A stretch of 64,000 nt of DNA from Membranipora membranacea (lineage: Eukaryota; Bryozoa; Gymnolaemata; Cheilostomatida; Membraniporidae): contig OU612071.1 of the NCBI GenBank assembly GCA_914767715.1, positions 11,079,493 to 11,143,492 of the forward strand, read 5' to 3'. Position 1 is the stretch's first letter; each line of letters begins with the position of its first letter. A program made the translations under genes and the position numbers. Shown here piece after piece: positions 13,701-26,793 of the stretch. The notes beneath the pieces are model-generated. The model saw only the letters and a list, made by a program, of their open reading frames with translations. It made no database searches and had not been told where the DNA came from.

Positions 13701-16393
13701 CTTGTTACAAACCGGACTGGAGAGATAATACACAGATTAGAACAGCGCAAATACTATTATCAAGCCCAATAAGTATAGTTTTTGCTTATTATGTTATTAG
13801 ACGCGATAAGCAAACTCTGGATAACTATGAGACATTGCTAGCGTTGCTGATAGAACATTTACCTCACTCAGATACATACATATACCTCTCAGCTATCAAT
13901 GGTGAGCTTATATACTTAGTATCGGTTATATATCTTCATCACAACACAACACTGTCATTACAGGTGTCCACGCACACTATATCATCAGAACCTCATATCT
14001 ACAAATATCAGAATCTCATAATATGGGTATATCCTAGAAGGTGCTTATGAGGAACAGCTCCTATATTTATTACATGTATATATAATTTACATCTCAGTCC
14101 TTATAAAAGCTCCTTATTATCATGCATATTATTTTGTTCTACTTGTAGCCATATCAGCGCTGTCAGATACCAAAGCTGTTAAAGTACTAGAGGCTCTGTG
14201 CAAAAACTTCAACAATCAGAATATTGTAATCGAAACAAGACTGAAAGTTGGTGAAGTCATCACAAAGATAACTAGACACTTAGGTACACATTTGTACTCT
14301 TATACCTTATACCTTATACTGAAGGGCACCTCATCTATGATTCTAATGAGTATAGTTTGAGAAAACAATTGACATGATTTCTGCTGCATGATATCATCAT
14401 AAGATAACCTACTCGGTGTTTTTTTTTGTGTAGCTCACAAAGCCGACATACATACCGTATGCGATGTACGTACCATACGCAGTGTACGTACATTATGAGA
14501 TGTACATACCGTATGCAGTGTACGTATCGTACGCGATGTACTACGAACCGTACGCATTTACGTACCATACGCAGTGTACATACTGTAAGTCGATGTACAT
14601 ACCATACACAGTGTACGTACCATACGCAGTGTACGTACCATACGAGATGTACATACCGTATGCAGTGTATGTACCGTACATGATGTACTACATACCATAC
14701 AAGATGTACATACCATACGAGATGTACATACCGTATGTGATGTACATACCGTAAGCAATGTACATACCGTACGTAGTGTACATATCGTACGTATCATATG
14801 TAGTATATTTAATTTTGACAGGTGATATGGCTGCTGCCTACAGTAATATTATATTACCCTCTATACTGATGGGATGTAAGGCTGAGCATGATATACTGAG
14901 ATCGAGCTCTTTAGTTAATCTGGGAGAGTTATGTCAGCTTCTGAAGTATTCATTTGGTGACAATGTTAATGAGGTGAGTACCACAGGTACATTACTATCA
15001 GATAAATATCACAGTGAGCCAAAACTCCTCAGCAGAGAAACGACATGTATTACTTACAGTACAAGGGTTATAACTTCACAAACTTACTTACACATTGCCT
15101 CCGCATTAACCTGAACATGATTCATGATAGAGACAGCTGAAAAAATTGCCCTGCTGCAGCATCAAACACATCCATCTCTCTGCGCGATATCATCACCATA
15201 CCGAGACACTTTATGTTCTGTCTCTATCTTGTTAAATTCAGCTGCAATCAGTTGTAAGTTAGATGGCTAAAGATAGAATGTGAATATGTTTATACAGATA
15301 AGCGAGTGTTTGAGTGGATGTCTGTCAGATAGCTGTGCTGCTTCTCGTAGAGCATCCGCTTATTCCATTTCTCTCATTATATCAGGTCTACATATGCAAT
15401 GCTTCAAGGTTAGTATGTCAACCACTCATACTATGGTGCCTTTTACACTTAGATTTTGAAAATTTTATTTTATTCTGCTTTGACTATCAACGGAATTTCA
15501 TTGTGCTGATCATGCTGTGATTTTTAATCACTGCTGAAGACAGACCAGGTTCTGGCTCTCAGACAATCACACACTTTAACCATGCTCATACCAAAGGCAG
15601 GATAAGTTTTATCAACAGCCATCAGACACATATATAGAGCTATTCTTTTTCCACTTGGTGGAGGATAACTCCAAACTGGTGTACCCAGGGAGTAAATGTT
15701 AGCTTGTTTATAGATTTAGATTTAGATTTATTTTGTAATATTGTCAATGACATATTACAATGAAAGTGTTGGAATGTCTCTGTTATTTGAAATCTTAATA
15801 CTAACAGGTATAAAACTATTTAGAAATCTGCTGGTCCTTACTTTTGGCAAAAGGTATTGGGATCTTGGGCTATATCTATAGAAAAATATAGGTGATCTAG
15901 CACTAAATTTTTAGAATTACCGTCAAAGCTTTAAATATTAAATATGTTAATTTGGAAGGCAGTGTTATTGTTGTTGCTGTACCCAAAGGCATAAAGTTAA
16001 ATGCACTATTGATATTATGCAGGGTTGTTCAGGGCATTAAGGCATTACAATTACAGCATCTTCTTGTTCAGCTCAATGATTATCTAAAATTGTGAAAGAA
16101 GTGACCTTCTTTGCCTTAGACAACAGCTGCACAAACGATGGACATGGCTGAGATCCAACATCCAAGTACGTTATTGTTACATTTGTGTGATGTTGCAGGT
16201 ACTTGGGTCAGGAAATATGACAAGACTATATAAATCTCTCAAGTCGGCTGTATCCCGTTTTGATAATGATGATGTGACATCTCATCATTGTGCTCTGGCT
16301 ATTGATGCTGTTGATAAAATGGTGAAGAACTCAATGTACAGTCAACCTAAACTAGAGAAGAGGATCTACGTTCTTGATGCTCCTCCCAAATAA
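4766..16393 (+). CDS. TANGO6: TANGO6 (TMCO7/Rtp1-like) homologue, about 18 exons
   Basis: Transport and Golgi organisation protein 6 family: a large alpha-helical repeat protein with RTP1 C1 and C2 domains, linked to secretion in animals and to RNA polymerase II import in yeast (family knowledge). Exons read: 4766-4835, 5687-5785, 6178-6396 (or later donors to 6876), 7170-7370, 7577-7860, 8037-8237, 8796-8987, 10134-10316, ~10668-10910, 11350-11520, 12193-~12326, ~12466-12541, 12642-13210, 13801-13901, 14149-14283, 14822-14973, 15298-15408, 16199-16393. Nearly all phases chain, giving about 1,100 residues, close to the vertebrate protein. Diagnostic regions are GDMAAAYSNIILPSIL, LVNLGELCQLLKYSFG and the C-terminus QPKLEKRIYVL. 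The start MGNHCDIQ is my choice because its donor phase fits exon 2. Two boundaries (~10668; 12326/12466) are uncertain. Exon 5 has a five-glutamine run. Confidence 0.85.
6343..6900 (+). repeat. 54-bp coding minisatellite in TANGO6 exon 3, each unit with a splice donor
   Basis: About ten units of 54 bp (18 codons; one unit is 48 bp) encode variants of SDSAPAPLSPDVLSIGKL. The exon reads openly through the array to 6920. Each unit contains ATTG followed by GTAAGT. The GT positions are 6397, 6451, 6505 (weakened to GTAACT), 6553, 6607, 6661, 6715, 6769, 6823 (preceded by A) and 6877. All are in the same codon phase, and all join in frame to the next exon at 7170. Each unit also carries a pyrimidine-rich CTCAG or TTCAG acceptor-like stretch. 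The repeat seems to have grown across the original exon/intron junction at 6396. Confidence 0.9.
9790..10040 (-). repeat. tRNA-derived SINE (TANGO6 intron)
   Basis: On the minus strand an A-box-like TGGCTCAACTGT (about 10016-10027) and a B-box-like GGATCAAATCC (9963-9973) lie in a tRNA-like layout, with a T arm GTGGG...CCCAC. A tRNA-unrelated body follows. The context GTTGTGGG-ATCCCACT matches the SINE at 35.6 kb, so they look like one family. The pol III boxes have decayed. Confidence 0.6.
14443..14805. repeat. 18-bp tandem array rich in GTAC palindromes (TANGO6 intron)
   Basis: About twenty degenerate 18-bp units of the type GTACGTACCATACGCAGT fill the intron between the exons ending at 14283 and starting at 14822. 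Each unit carries overlapping self-complementary GTAC/TAC motifs. Long open frames across it in several phases simply reflect the period being a multiple of three. Confidence 0.85.
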
Positions 16394-16418
16394 ACATGTA
16401 CATTCTCATATTATGTTG

Positions 16419-16424
16419 AATAAA
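16419..16424 (+). terminator. Poly(A) signal of TANGO6
   Basis: A canonical AATAAA lies 26 bases after the TAA stop at 16391-16393, in a position fit for 3'-end cleavage of the TANGO6 transcript. Confidence 0.7.
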
Positions 16425-19211
16425 TACTTGTTATCTTAAACAACATATGAATTGAATATAGTATATACGAAATAAGTGCTACTGCTACCCAATGAGGAAA
16501 GTGAAGCACATGTTGGTGCCTGTCTTTACATGGTTGATAGTTCTATCTGCAGATGACGGGCAGTTAATCAAATTTGTCTTGCAGCATTAGAATCTTCTCT
16601 TCTTCTATTTAATTTAATAGTAGGAGAGAGATGCTAATGCTGCGAGACAACTTTGATATTAACTGGTTATTCACTGGAGTTTTCTAGGGATGTCATCGCA
16701 AAGCTGATGAAGCTGCTTACATAAGTATGAAGAAGCTTCGCATGCCCATCGTTGTCCCTTAGATATCATATGTGGATTTATCATCACCCGAACCCCTTCA
16801 ATCATATGCTGGTCCAATAAATATTAATCAGTACTTGTTTATGGGTGGTCCAAAGCATGGCAACTATTATCCATACTATTATAATTTGTGCGAAGGCTAG
16901 CTCAAAACAGCCTGTAATATTTGACCATGACATTTTTGGTGGTGGATAATCGTTAATGGATGAGGATAATAATCTTTGGCTGCTGGTATCCAAACAAAAA
17001 GATAAGTTTGTGAGAGACAGATATACCTTAGGGGTACTGTGTGGAAAAATTCTGAATACAGAAATGTTAAGCAAACTTGGTGCAGCTATGGAACCCACTA
17101 ATTATCTGTGACACAATAAATGGAGATATTCATGCTACACTAAATTCATGCTGCACTAAATTGGGAGATTTTGACCATATTAGATGAATAGGTAGCTCAG
17201 TACAACACATATATCTTTTTCAGTTTACTGCAAAGATGAGATTTATTCATTAATGGCCGAAAGTTGAAATACCGAAACTTAGCTCCGGCTCATCTAGTCA
17301 GCCCGGGCCACAGTACAATAAACAGATATTATTTGGCAGTATGAGCAAAGCATCAATGCCCCCCCCCCCCCGGACTCGCTGTAAAGTGAAGCTGACAGGT
17401 ATAAAGAACTGACAAGAGATGAGTAGTACAGTGGAGTAGTACATGTAGCACAACACTAAGCGCCTGAGTGAATGTGTGTGCTATCTTGCCATAACAGTAA
17501 ATTGAGAATTTGTATTGTGGGAGAATTATTCAACAAGAGTTGTGTTGCCATACTGGTTTTTAGTAGTGGGCAATCATGAGACTACTATTTCATTGAATAA
17601 CATTATGTTCTTAATCAGCAGAGGCAGGGCAACTCCTTAGATGGAACATTGGGTCAAACTCTCTACCTCAAAACATTATGATGAATGTTCTCAAAGAAAA
17701 ATGGAAGCTAAATTCCTATAGCTATGATCAGATATTTAGTGATTAAAAGACAAGGGCTCCACTGATTACCAAATTTATTGGGCGTACAAACATGCAGATG
17801 GCTTCAACTGGATATCTAACATTATTTATTTTTGTAGCGACAATCTTATGAATAAAAATATATAAAGAAACTTGCTCTACATTACAGGTAAAAAGTGCTA
17901 CCAGATCTATATAGTTTGTCACCGTTACGATTCATTAGTCTAAAAACTTTGATAATTCTGAATTAGGTAGATGGCATTGTCTGACAGTTTTGATTTAATT
18001 TTTTACTGACTTCAAAGCATTGCCCTCAAACGAGAATAAATACCTGCATGGATACAATCTCATTGTAAGTTATACAAAATGATAATGACACAAACTGGGT
18101 AACACCAACGAATGCTCACAAAACCATAGTATATCACATTCATTCTTCTAACTACTGAAATAGTGTTAAAGATTATCTGTATTGGGAGGACCCTGGTAGT
18201 ATATCTAACACAATATATAGATTCCCTATGTCTTTTTACATCTAGGGTCCAAGTTCCAAATCTCTGTGACCATCATGTGAGGTATAATGACCTGGAACAG
18301 AAGTGCTGACTTCATGTGCTAGAAAACTTTTTATTTGGGAATCCCTCCTTCAGGATTACGTAGGGGCACAGCTCACACCATCGCAATTACCATAATATGA
18401 GTGATTTTTGTTGTAGTTTTCTGCTCATGCAATACCTTTATAGTGTCTAGTACCCATCTGCTTACTTAACTTGAGGACATTTCAACTCTTCTAGAAGAAC
18501 ATAATGGTATGTTACAAGAAACTAAAAGTATTTCATGAAAAGAAAACACCAACAGAATACAACCAATTGTCAGCTTGTAACATAGCAACAGCGGTAATGT
18601 TGCTTCCGCCAATACGTAATCCTGAAGGAGGGATTCCCAGATAAAAAGTTTTCTAACAAATAAAGCCAGCACTTCTGTTTCAGGTCATTATTCCTCACAT
18701 GATGGTCACAGAGATTAGGAACATGGACCCTAGATGTGAAAAGACATGGGGAATGCAGATATTGGGTTAGATATACTACCAGGGTCCTCCCAATACAGAT
18801 AATCTTTAAGTCATGACATTCACTGTAGTAATTAGATGGTAACATTTGCCCAAACACTGATATGTTAAGCTGTGGTGATAGTATCATAGTTATGCTGATA
18901 TCTATGTTAGCTGTGGTGATAGCTGTGTTGATAGCTGTGGTGATATTATGGTCTAGTAGAAAGTGGTGATTGATATCTGTGACACTGATATGGCTAAATA
19001 GATATAAAACATCAGATCACCACTATGAAGGACATGGTAATTGTACATTGCTGTGCCGCCGCAGGCCACTCCTCCATACAATATGCTGTGCAAGGGATAA
19101 AACTTGACGATGTTCACCTTAAAAAAATCATCGATACAGGACGCCATTGCCACCGCAAGGATGTATTGAGAATATGTTATATATAGTTCTCCACAGCTGC
19201 AGCAATCATCG
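16425..19211. other. Convergent intergenic region between TANGO6 and GPSM2
   Basis: No coding exon is recognised. The two neighbouring genes are tail-to-tail here. It contains a run of ten C at about 17359 and a large inverted repeat (18167-18808). A string of GTGGTGATA-type short repeats lies at about 18870-18950. Confidence 0.6.
18167..18808. repeat. Foldback element with 196-bp arms between two convergent genes
   Basis: Arm 18167-18362 is matched in inverse orientation by 18613-18808. For example, CAGGATTACGTA at the inner left pairs with TACGTAATCCTG at the inner right, and ATTGGGAGGACCCTGGTAGT pairs with ACTACCAGGGTCCTCCCAAT. Arms differ at scattered positions. The spacer is about 250 bp and no protein is encoded. 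Confidence 0.75.
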
Positions 19212-22200
19212 TCATTTCTTTTTCTTTTTGTCTGAGGAGCTCTTCGAACTAGATGATGAATTCTAAAATCAGATTTAAGTTAGTGCGTTAATCACTATAT
19301 CCTAGCTTTAATCTCAATGTACAGGTGTCTTATAGTCATGCTGAATAGTTAGAGAAAAACAGTATAGGATTTTTCAGTGCCTCTTCAGGGTAAATTATAG
19401 TTTTTAATACATATAGAGTAAAAATATCAATTCACTTGGTTGAAAGCTGATTGCAGTATAAGGAAATTTCTCCCTACATTCAGATAATTCCCCTCATACT
19501 TCTGAGATGAAGACATGGCTGAACTGTGATCAGAATTTGATGATCCAGTGATTGTAATATGATTGAAATGTCACTAGTAGTAGTAGAGGTTGACTTACTC
19601 TATTATTTGTTGTTGATTGGCTGTTTGAAGCTGATGATGTTGACGCTGACGACTTAGTTTTAGAGGATGACTCCCCATTCTGTTTGAATTCATATCTTTG
19701 TTCATCAAGTCTGTTCGACTGAAAACATAAAGGATGGTTTTATAAAGAAATATCATCAGGGGAAAACAAGATGTATGTACGTACGTACGTATGTATGTAT
19801 TATTTTGCTCCTAAAATCAGCAGTGTGATGTACTGGAGTGAATTCCACTAGAAAAAGAGTGAGCAGTAAAATATAAAATGATAAAAATGGTTACTAAAAA
19901 TTATGTTAAAATGTATTTATAACTCCGAGCAGGTCATGAATAGAATATCTGTGAGGTTAATCAATGTACTATGTGACTACAATTACCTGCTATCCCATTA
20001 TAACAACGACTTTACCTATCCTTGTGTATGGTGGTCACAAACAGTACCACTGCCACAAAGGCCACTACCCAAAGTGTCTCCTCAAATAGCATTATTCATG
20101 TGACGGCTATCGGCAGTCTATGAAGGCCACACATTTCAAGTGACAGTGTATGTACTCAAATAATCATTAGGGACATTTTAAGTGCACAAACGCTTGGCTG
20201 GCAGGACCACCCACCACCATCAACAACAATGTGGCACATTAAATTAGGGAATAAAGCCTTCAGGGTGGCCCTTATGACTCGGTAACTGTAAATTGCTGAA
20301 GAGGCTGAACAGACTGAACACCTGAACAGAATTTCTCAGAATAGAATAATTATTTGTATTCTTTTCTCTGGCTGACTATGACTCCTCAAACACATTCCTC
20401 CTAGCCGAATGATTTAATGAGTAACTAAGTTCCTGTTGGCACCTAATATAACCGATTTAGGGCAAGCAAATGTAGCGATTAATGTGTCAATTCTGACATC
20501 ACCTGAAGGTGTTCAGGAAACCAGAAGCATTATCAAGCACAACCTTCCATCTAGCTAGTCTTGACAAGCTTTGTTGTGGGGGAGGGGGCTTTGGGTTCCG
20601 CCCCAACAAAGCTTGCCAAGACAAGTTACTTTCCATCCAGTCACTAGTGTAATGCAGAAAGATTTTCTGTGAATAAAATTGAAAGAAACCAAGACGAATG
20701 CAAACTCAAAATAAATAAATTAATGAGCAGAATATAAGGGATTGCCCACGCTTGTGCAAAAATAGTAGTCTGAGAAATTCTGTTCAGTCTGTTCAGCCTG
20801 TTCAGCATTTTACAGTTACCACTTATGACTGTTTGTTATTTATCATAAAGTGTTGCCTATGCCAATATAAAATCTTTGACAGACTGAAAACTGCGCCCTT
20901 ATTTCTCACTCGCCTGTGTAGTCTTACATACGAGGGAGCCTGTCACATATAGGTCTAAGGTGATCTGAGTTCACAAATTCTGGGGTTATACAGTTAATGC
21001 TGATCAAAGAAATCGGAAGTTTAGGACACCTTTTTCCATATGGGGCAATAAAGGCATAGTAGCCGTAGCATATCCAAGACTCTGAATAATGATATCTGTG
21101 AATATTGATAAGAATCCGGGTGTATGGCTGTTCTTCTGATTATTTACCTGCAAGCTTTCGATCTGGGATTATGATGGTCAACAGAGAAATGCACAGATAT
21201 GGTATTGTTAAATTAAACCATCACCAATGGCCATCATTCTTATTCTATGATTATTCCAGAATCGCAAATAATAAATGTACATCGATGATGAGTGGATAAG
21301 AAATTGCCTGCCCCTGGCTATCTCTTGTATCAGTAAAGGAGGCATGTAATATTATGTTATACATGAGTTTTGAATCTCATACTAACAGGAAACCAGGAAA
21401 AGGAAGTTAACGGTTATCTGGGTCAGCTTGAGTAGCTCAAAGGGTTAACTGTGGTGTCAAACCAGCAATATTCCTGACTAAAATGTAACAGTCACCTTCT
21501 CAACTAAGCTGGATATTTTTACTTCATTTACAAAATGAGGCCTGCATCGAAAGTAGATATACATCAATTTCTCAAATTTAGCAATTTTGAACAAGTTCCA
21601 TGGAGCATAGTCCATACAACAACCTGCCAAATGCTGGTTCGCTCTCTGAAAGCTCAGATTACTCAAATCAAAGAAATACTGCACAGTACATTAGCCATTG
21701 TAATTATATATAGTATTACTTCTAACGCTGAGTACATCTTTGTCCTCTCTTCATCACTGACTGACTAACATTGAATCTATTAAAGAACGCAATCACTAGC
21801 AGACATACATTGTATTTGGGCCTTACCTGTAATCTGGAGATCATACTAAAGAAGTCCTCATCAGGTACGGTAGGAGCAGACATCTGGTTTACTTCAGCAG
21901 AGCCAATTCTACCAGCAGATGCTGCTGATGTTGCACCACCAACGACACCACCACCGACACCACTACCTCCACCTCCACGGGGTAAAGTAGTTCTCTGCTC
22001 TTCTAACCGAGTCGACTGTAACATCAATAACAATTACTAAGTTTTCAGCAGACACACTGCTCATATTCAAACTAGCGAACTTCAATTTTCAACTTACTCA
22101 AACAAAGGTATGAATGTCATAAATAATCGCCGGTATACACACAGGTATACACCATAAATAAGGCCGTGGGGCGGACTTATGAGATGATGGATAGGAGGAA

Positions 22201-25200
22201 GGGATGCAGGGTAGCAGTGACCAAGAGAAGACTGATGAAATGATTTGACTAAGTTCGTTATGTGAGAGTTATGTTGGAGTTCCCTATCCCCAGATGGTCA
22301 TATCAGAATACATAGCAGATAGATGAAGACAGAGTTACTGTTTCTTTAGCACATAAACACACCAAGCATATTTTGTATCATTTTTATGTAAGTACATTTC
22401 TAAGATTTCTTCATTTCCTAAGACAAACTCAACTGCGGGCATATCTGGCAGTAGGCCTATGCTAAGACCAAGAAAACCATGCATATGTGAGCTTCATCAT
22501 GTTTCGATCTGATAAGTGATGGTTAGCGATATCTGATGTAAATGACCTTCACCGATCTGACTCTAAGACAGTAATGGTGTCACAGCGTCAGTAGTTTGCT
22601 GATGATACTTATCTTAATTCAATTTACAACTCTAGAAACAGTGCTTCAGACACACTGTACCATGTAAACCATGTCTGTGTGTCTGCACGATTATGGACTC
22701 TTCATTTTAGCCAGATATCTGGGTAACACATAAATTGATGGTAAAACTGTCACATACTGTCATCCTCCCATCTAGTATGTGATAGCGTCACATTTTTTAT
22801 ATTGGAGCTTAGGTTTGAGTAATGCTCAGAAATGTGGCTAATCCATGAGAATAAAACATTCGATGATTTCTGTGATCATACCAAGCTGTTTGCTGAGTTT
22901 CCCCGCCGTGTGTAAGTAGTCGCGTGTAGCGCAATCACAGACTTCATAACTTAAAAATCTCACACATATATCCGTCACATGTGATACCTGTCACAGAGCA
23001 CCGTCACTGGGAGCACCTCACAGAGCACTGCACTGCTCACTAGTCAGATGAGATGTAAGAGTTATATCATCTAACTCGCTGCCAAAACACCTTATCTATT
23101 CAAACTTCTATCCTATCTCTGTATATATACTGTGTTTTACACTGATAATGCATATATAGCATGTATATAACTTTACAATGATTATTCAGTGTACATCAGA
23201 AAAGAGATAATGCTCTTATATATGAATATTTAAGGGTGGGTGTCCTGTATGGCTGACCTAAGCTAGTGTTAGAATAGGCAGTAATATTGTGCTGAGAAGC
23301 CAAGGTTGAATCAAGGTCAGCTAGCTGACTACGAGGCTGTTCCATAATCTGATGTACAAAACGCAGGCTATAGGAGAGTCATATGCCTCATTGTCAAGCA
23401 CACTTTTACTAAGCATCAATATCAATTTTTTTGCAGACTCGATTCCCAAGGCAAAAATGATCATGAAAATGTGACCAAACAAAAGACCTAACCAAGCCAA
23501 GAGATTACAAATAGCAGGAACGCTTCAAATGATCAACAGCTTAAGCATTGGTACTCAAACCAAAAACTATTAGTGACAGCAAATCCATCGAATAATTACA
23601 TCGCAACTCATGGCAGAGAGAGAGTAGAAATACTCCTTCAAAACTATGTGTAACACTACCAGCGATTTGACAAAGTTTGAACACAGTGACAGTGATTTTT
23701 CATCAATGAAACATGTAAACAACAATTCAAACTATCGATAATGAACCCCACCACTATTTATTCTCAGATTGGCACACCTGGTAGTCAAAGCTGTGCCAAC
23801 TGAGGAACATTCACTATATACACAGTCACACAAAAACTAAGATACCTCTCATATAGGATAGCTCGCAGACAGGAGAGCTCAGTGTAATACATACAGGATA
23901 GCTCGCAGACAGGAGAGCTCAGTGTAATACATATAGGATAGCTCGCAGACAGGAGAGCTCAGTGTAATACATATAGGATAGCTCGCAGACAGGAGAGCTC
24001 AGTGTAATACATATAGGATAGCTCGCAGACAGGAGAGCTCAGTGTAATACATATAGGATAGCTCGCAGACAGGAGAGCCCAGTGTAATACATATACAGCA
24101 TGAGTTATGATAGAGCTACAGAGAGTTAAGTGCAACGCACTTATAATGAAGCCCCGAGTACAAAGCTGAATAGGTAAACTGAGAAGGTGGCGCCTTCTCT
24201 TTATACTAATAATATAACTAATTGTGCTCTACAGTTACTGAGTTATGATACTTTGCTGCAGCGTGTCCTGCCTGTATGCTGCTAGCTAACTGCTGACTCA
24301 CCGCACTCTCCCTCTCTCACTGCTGCTGCTGCCTCACAGCTCCCTGTCCTCTCTCAGTATATCATATGTGCAGGCTTACTGTAGCAGTAACATTGTAGTA
24401 ATAATAATAATGATATGATAAGTTAACTGAATATAGAATGTTACAGCAGCAGCAGCAGCAGCAGCTTTAGTATTACAACCTTGTGACAAGAGAATTGATT
24501 TTTGAAATCTCAGCATCACGGCAATTAGCACTGCAGCAGTATTGCATTGAGTGCTATGACAGCATCATCATTGTACTATTATTTATAATCATATATACAG
24601 TATAATATACAGTATAGTACACAGTATAGCATACAGTATAGTACACAGTATAGTACACAGTATAGCATACAGTATAGTATACAGTATAGTATACAGTATA
24701 GTACACAGTATAGTATACAGTATAGTATACAGTATAGTACACAGTATAGCATACAGTATAGTATACAGTATAGTATACAGTATAGTATACAGTATAGTAC
24801 ACAGTATAGCATACAGTATAGTATACAGTATAGTATACAGTATAGTACACAGTATAGTATACAGTATAGTATACAGTATAGTACACAGTATAGCATACAG
24901 TATAGTATACAGTATAGTATACAGTATAGTATACAGTATAGTACACAGTATAGCATACAGTATAGTACACAGTATAGTATACAGTATAGTACACAGTATA
25001 GTACACAGTATAGTATACAGTATAGTACACAGTATAGTATACAGCATAGTATACAGTATAGTATACAGTATAGTACACAGTATAGTATACAGTATAGTAT
25101 ACAGTATAGTACACAGTATAGTATACAGTATAGTACACAGTATAGTATACAGTATAGTACAAAGTATAGTACACAGTATAGTACACAGTATAGTACACAG

Positions 25201-26761
25201 TATAGTATACGATGGATTGATGCGGAGAGACAGCAGATTAGGACACTTACCTTTAGCTGTGCTCAGTGTGCTCAGTGTGTACTGTATGTGTACTGTACAG
25301 TACAAACAGCTATCTCACCTGCTGTTGCTGTCTACAGAGTATTACTTAATAATAATAATAAAACTCCTCTTACCTGCTCAGGCTTACCTGCTCAGGCTTA
25401 CCTGCTCAGGCTTACCTGCTCAGGCTTACCTGCTCAGGCTTACCTGGTCAGCCCTGCTCATTTATAGACTTGTTATCATACAGGGTAATAAATTATTGAG
25501 GAAATATATTGTCTACACTAGGATTTTTATTGCCATTTGAAGTTATTGACAGATTGTAAACAACATGATAAGAAAATTCTAAGTGTGACGAATAGGACAA
25601 CAGAATAATCTGACTTATACCTAGCACTGTATCACACATACTAACTTGTCATATATAGACGGCAGCCTCGGCGTGATCAGAGAGAATATAAGGTCACCGC
25701 TGCCAAACACTCAATAAGATATCCGTACCCACATTTAGTCTACAGTCCAACAACAATTATACCTTTCCTGCATCCAGTGGACAGCAGCACACCAGCAGCA
25801 GCACACCAACAGCACACCAGCAGCAGTACCCAGCTGCAGTTATAAGCTCAGCGGATATGCGAGGCAGCGATCAATGTTGAGATGCAGTGATTTCTGTATC
25901 CTATCCGTATCTATAATCATCACAACGGGCGAGCGAGGCAGGCATCCTCATCGTTAACCGAACGTTGAATTCTTTAACACAATTGATATAATTATTTTTG
26001 CCTGACACACAATTATTTTTCTATTACTTGCGCAGCTGCAGCAGCTAAAATTATATTTGCTATTATCATAGAGCACAACATGAACCCTCAAGTAAACATG
26101 CACATCAGACAAGAAACTATTCTCCTCCTCCGATATCAGCTTAAACAAAGCTTGGCTTTTACACTAAACAGTTAGCTCCATCTACATTAGGAGAGAACAA
26201 AAATAATGTTTGAGATTTATCATAATCCAATAACGGGGAGACAGCCAAGAGTCAAACGGCTTTTCTTAGAAACATGACCATGTTACTTAGCTGCCTTGCT
26301 TGCCCGCTGCCTCATGAAAGCTCCTGACCATTCTTTCAGTGTGACAGTAAATAGATCAATTGACAAATGACTTATACATTACACTGTATATACACTACTG
26401 TACTGTATTTGGGTTATTTTGTGAGTCTCAGAGGCCATTATCCTTAATGTATTCTCCTGGAACAGACACAATGGTACAAAACAAACATCCCCAGGGAGAG
26501 AGACATGAATATTGTTTGTCCCGCGTCCAGTCACATAGGAGTCGTCACGTCCACTTACTTGGGTTACATAGAAATTATATTAGTCAGAATAAACTAAGTG
26601 TTATATGGTAAGAGTTTTCCACTTAACCATGGTAATCTAACATAACAGCCTAAACAGTTATGAGATAACCAGATACAAGAAGTCAGACATAAACCTTTTC
26701 TGTTCTGAAATTAGTAGCTATTATGGTCAATATATCAGTCATAAACGCATAAATGTTATGA

Positions 26762-26793
<32 letters not shown>

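Noticed and set aside
14426-14797. Tyr/Thr/Cys-rich open frames on both strands
   Set aside because: Product of an 18-bp repeat inside a TANGO6 intron.
16031-16096. Possible TANGO6 exon VVQGIKALQLQHLLVQLNDYL
   Set aside because: Phase does not fit either neighbour, a stop follows directly, and exon 15298-15408 joins 16199-16393 cleanly into the family's C-terminus.
21771-22040. Plus-strand Pro/Ala-rich open frame
   Set aside because: Antisense shadow of the GPSM2 exon 21827-22015, which encodes the Gly-rich linker and GoLoco 4.
23851-24090. CRISPR-like array
   Set aside because: Units are contiguous with no unique spacers, in a eukaryotic intron; a plain tandem repeat.
24554-25305. Long minus-strand open frames of VYYT / LYCI / TILC repeats
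   Set aside because: They are the 12-bp satellite read in different phases; all frames are open because the unit lacks stops. No gene signature.
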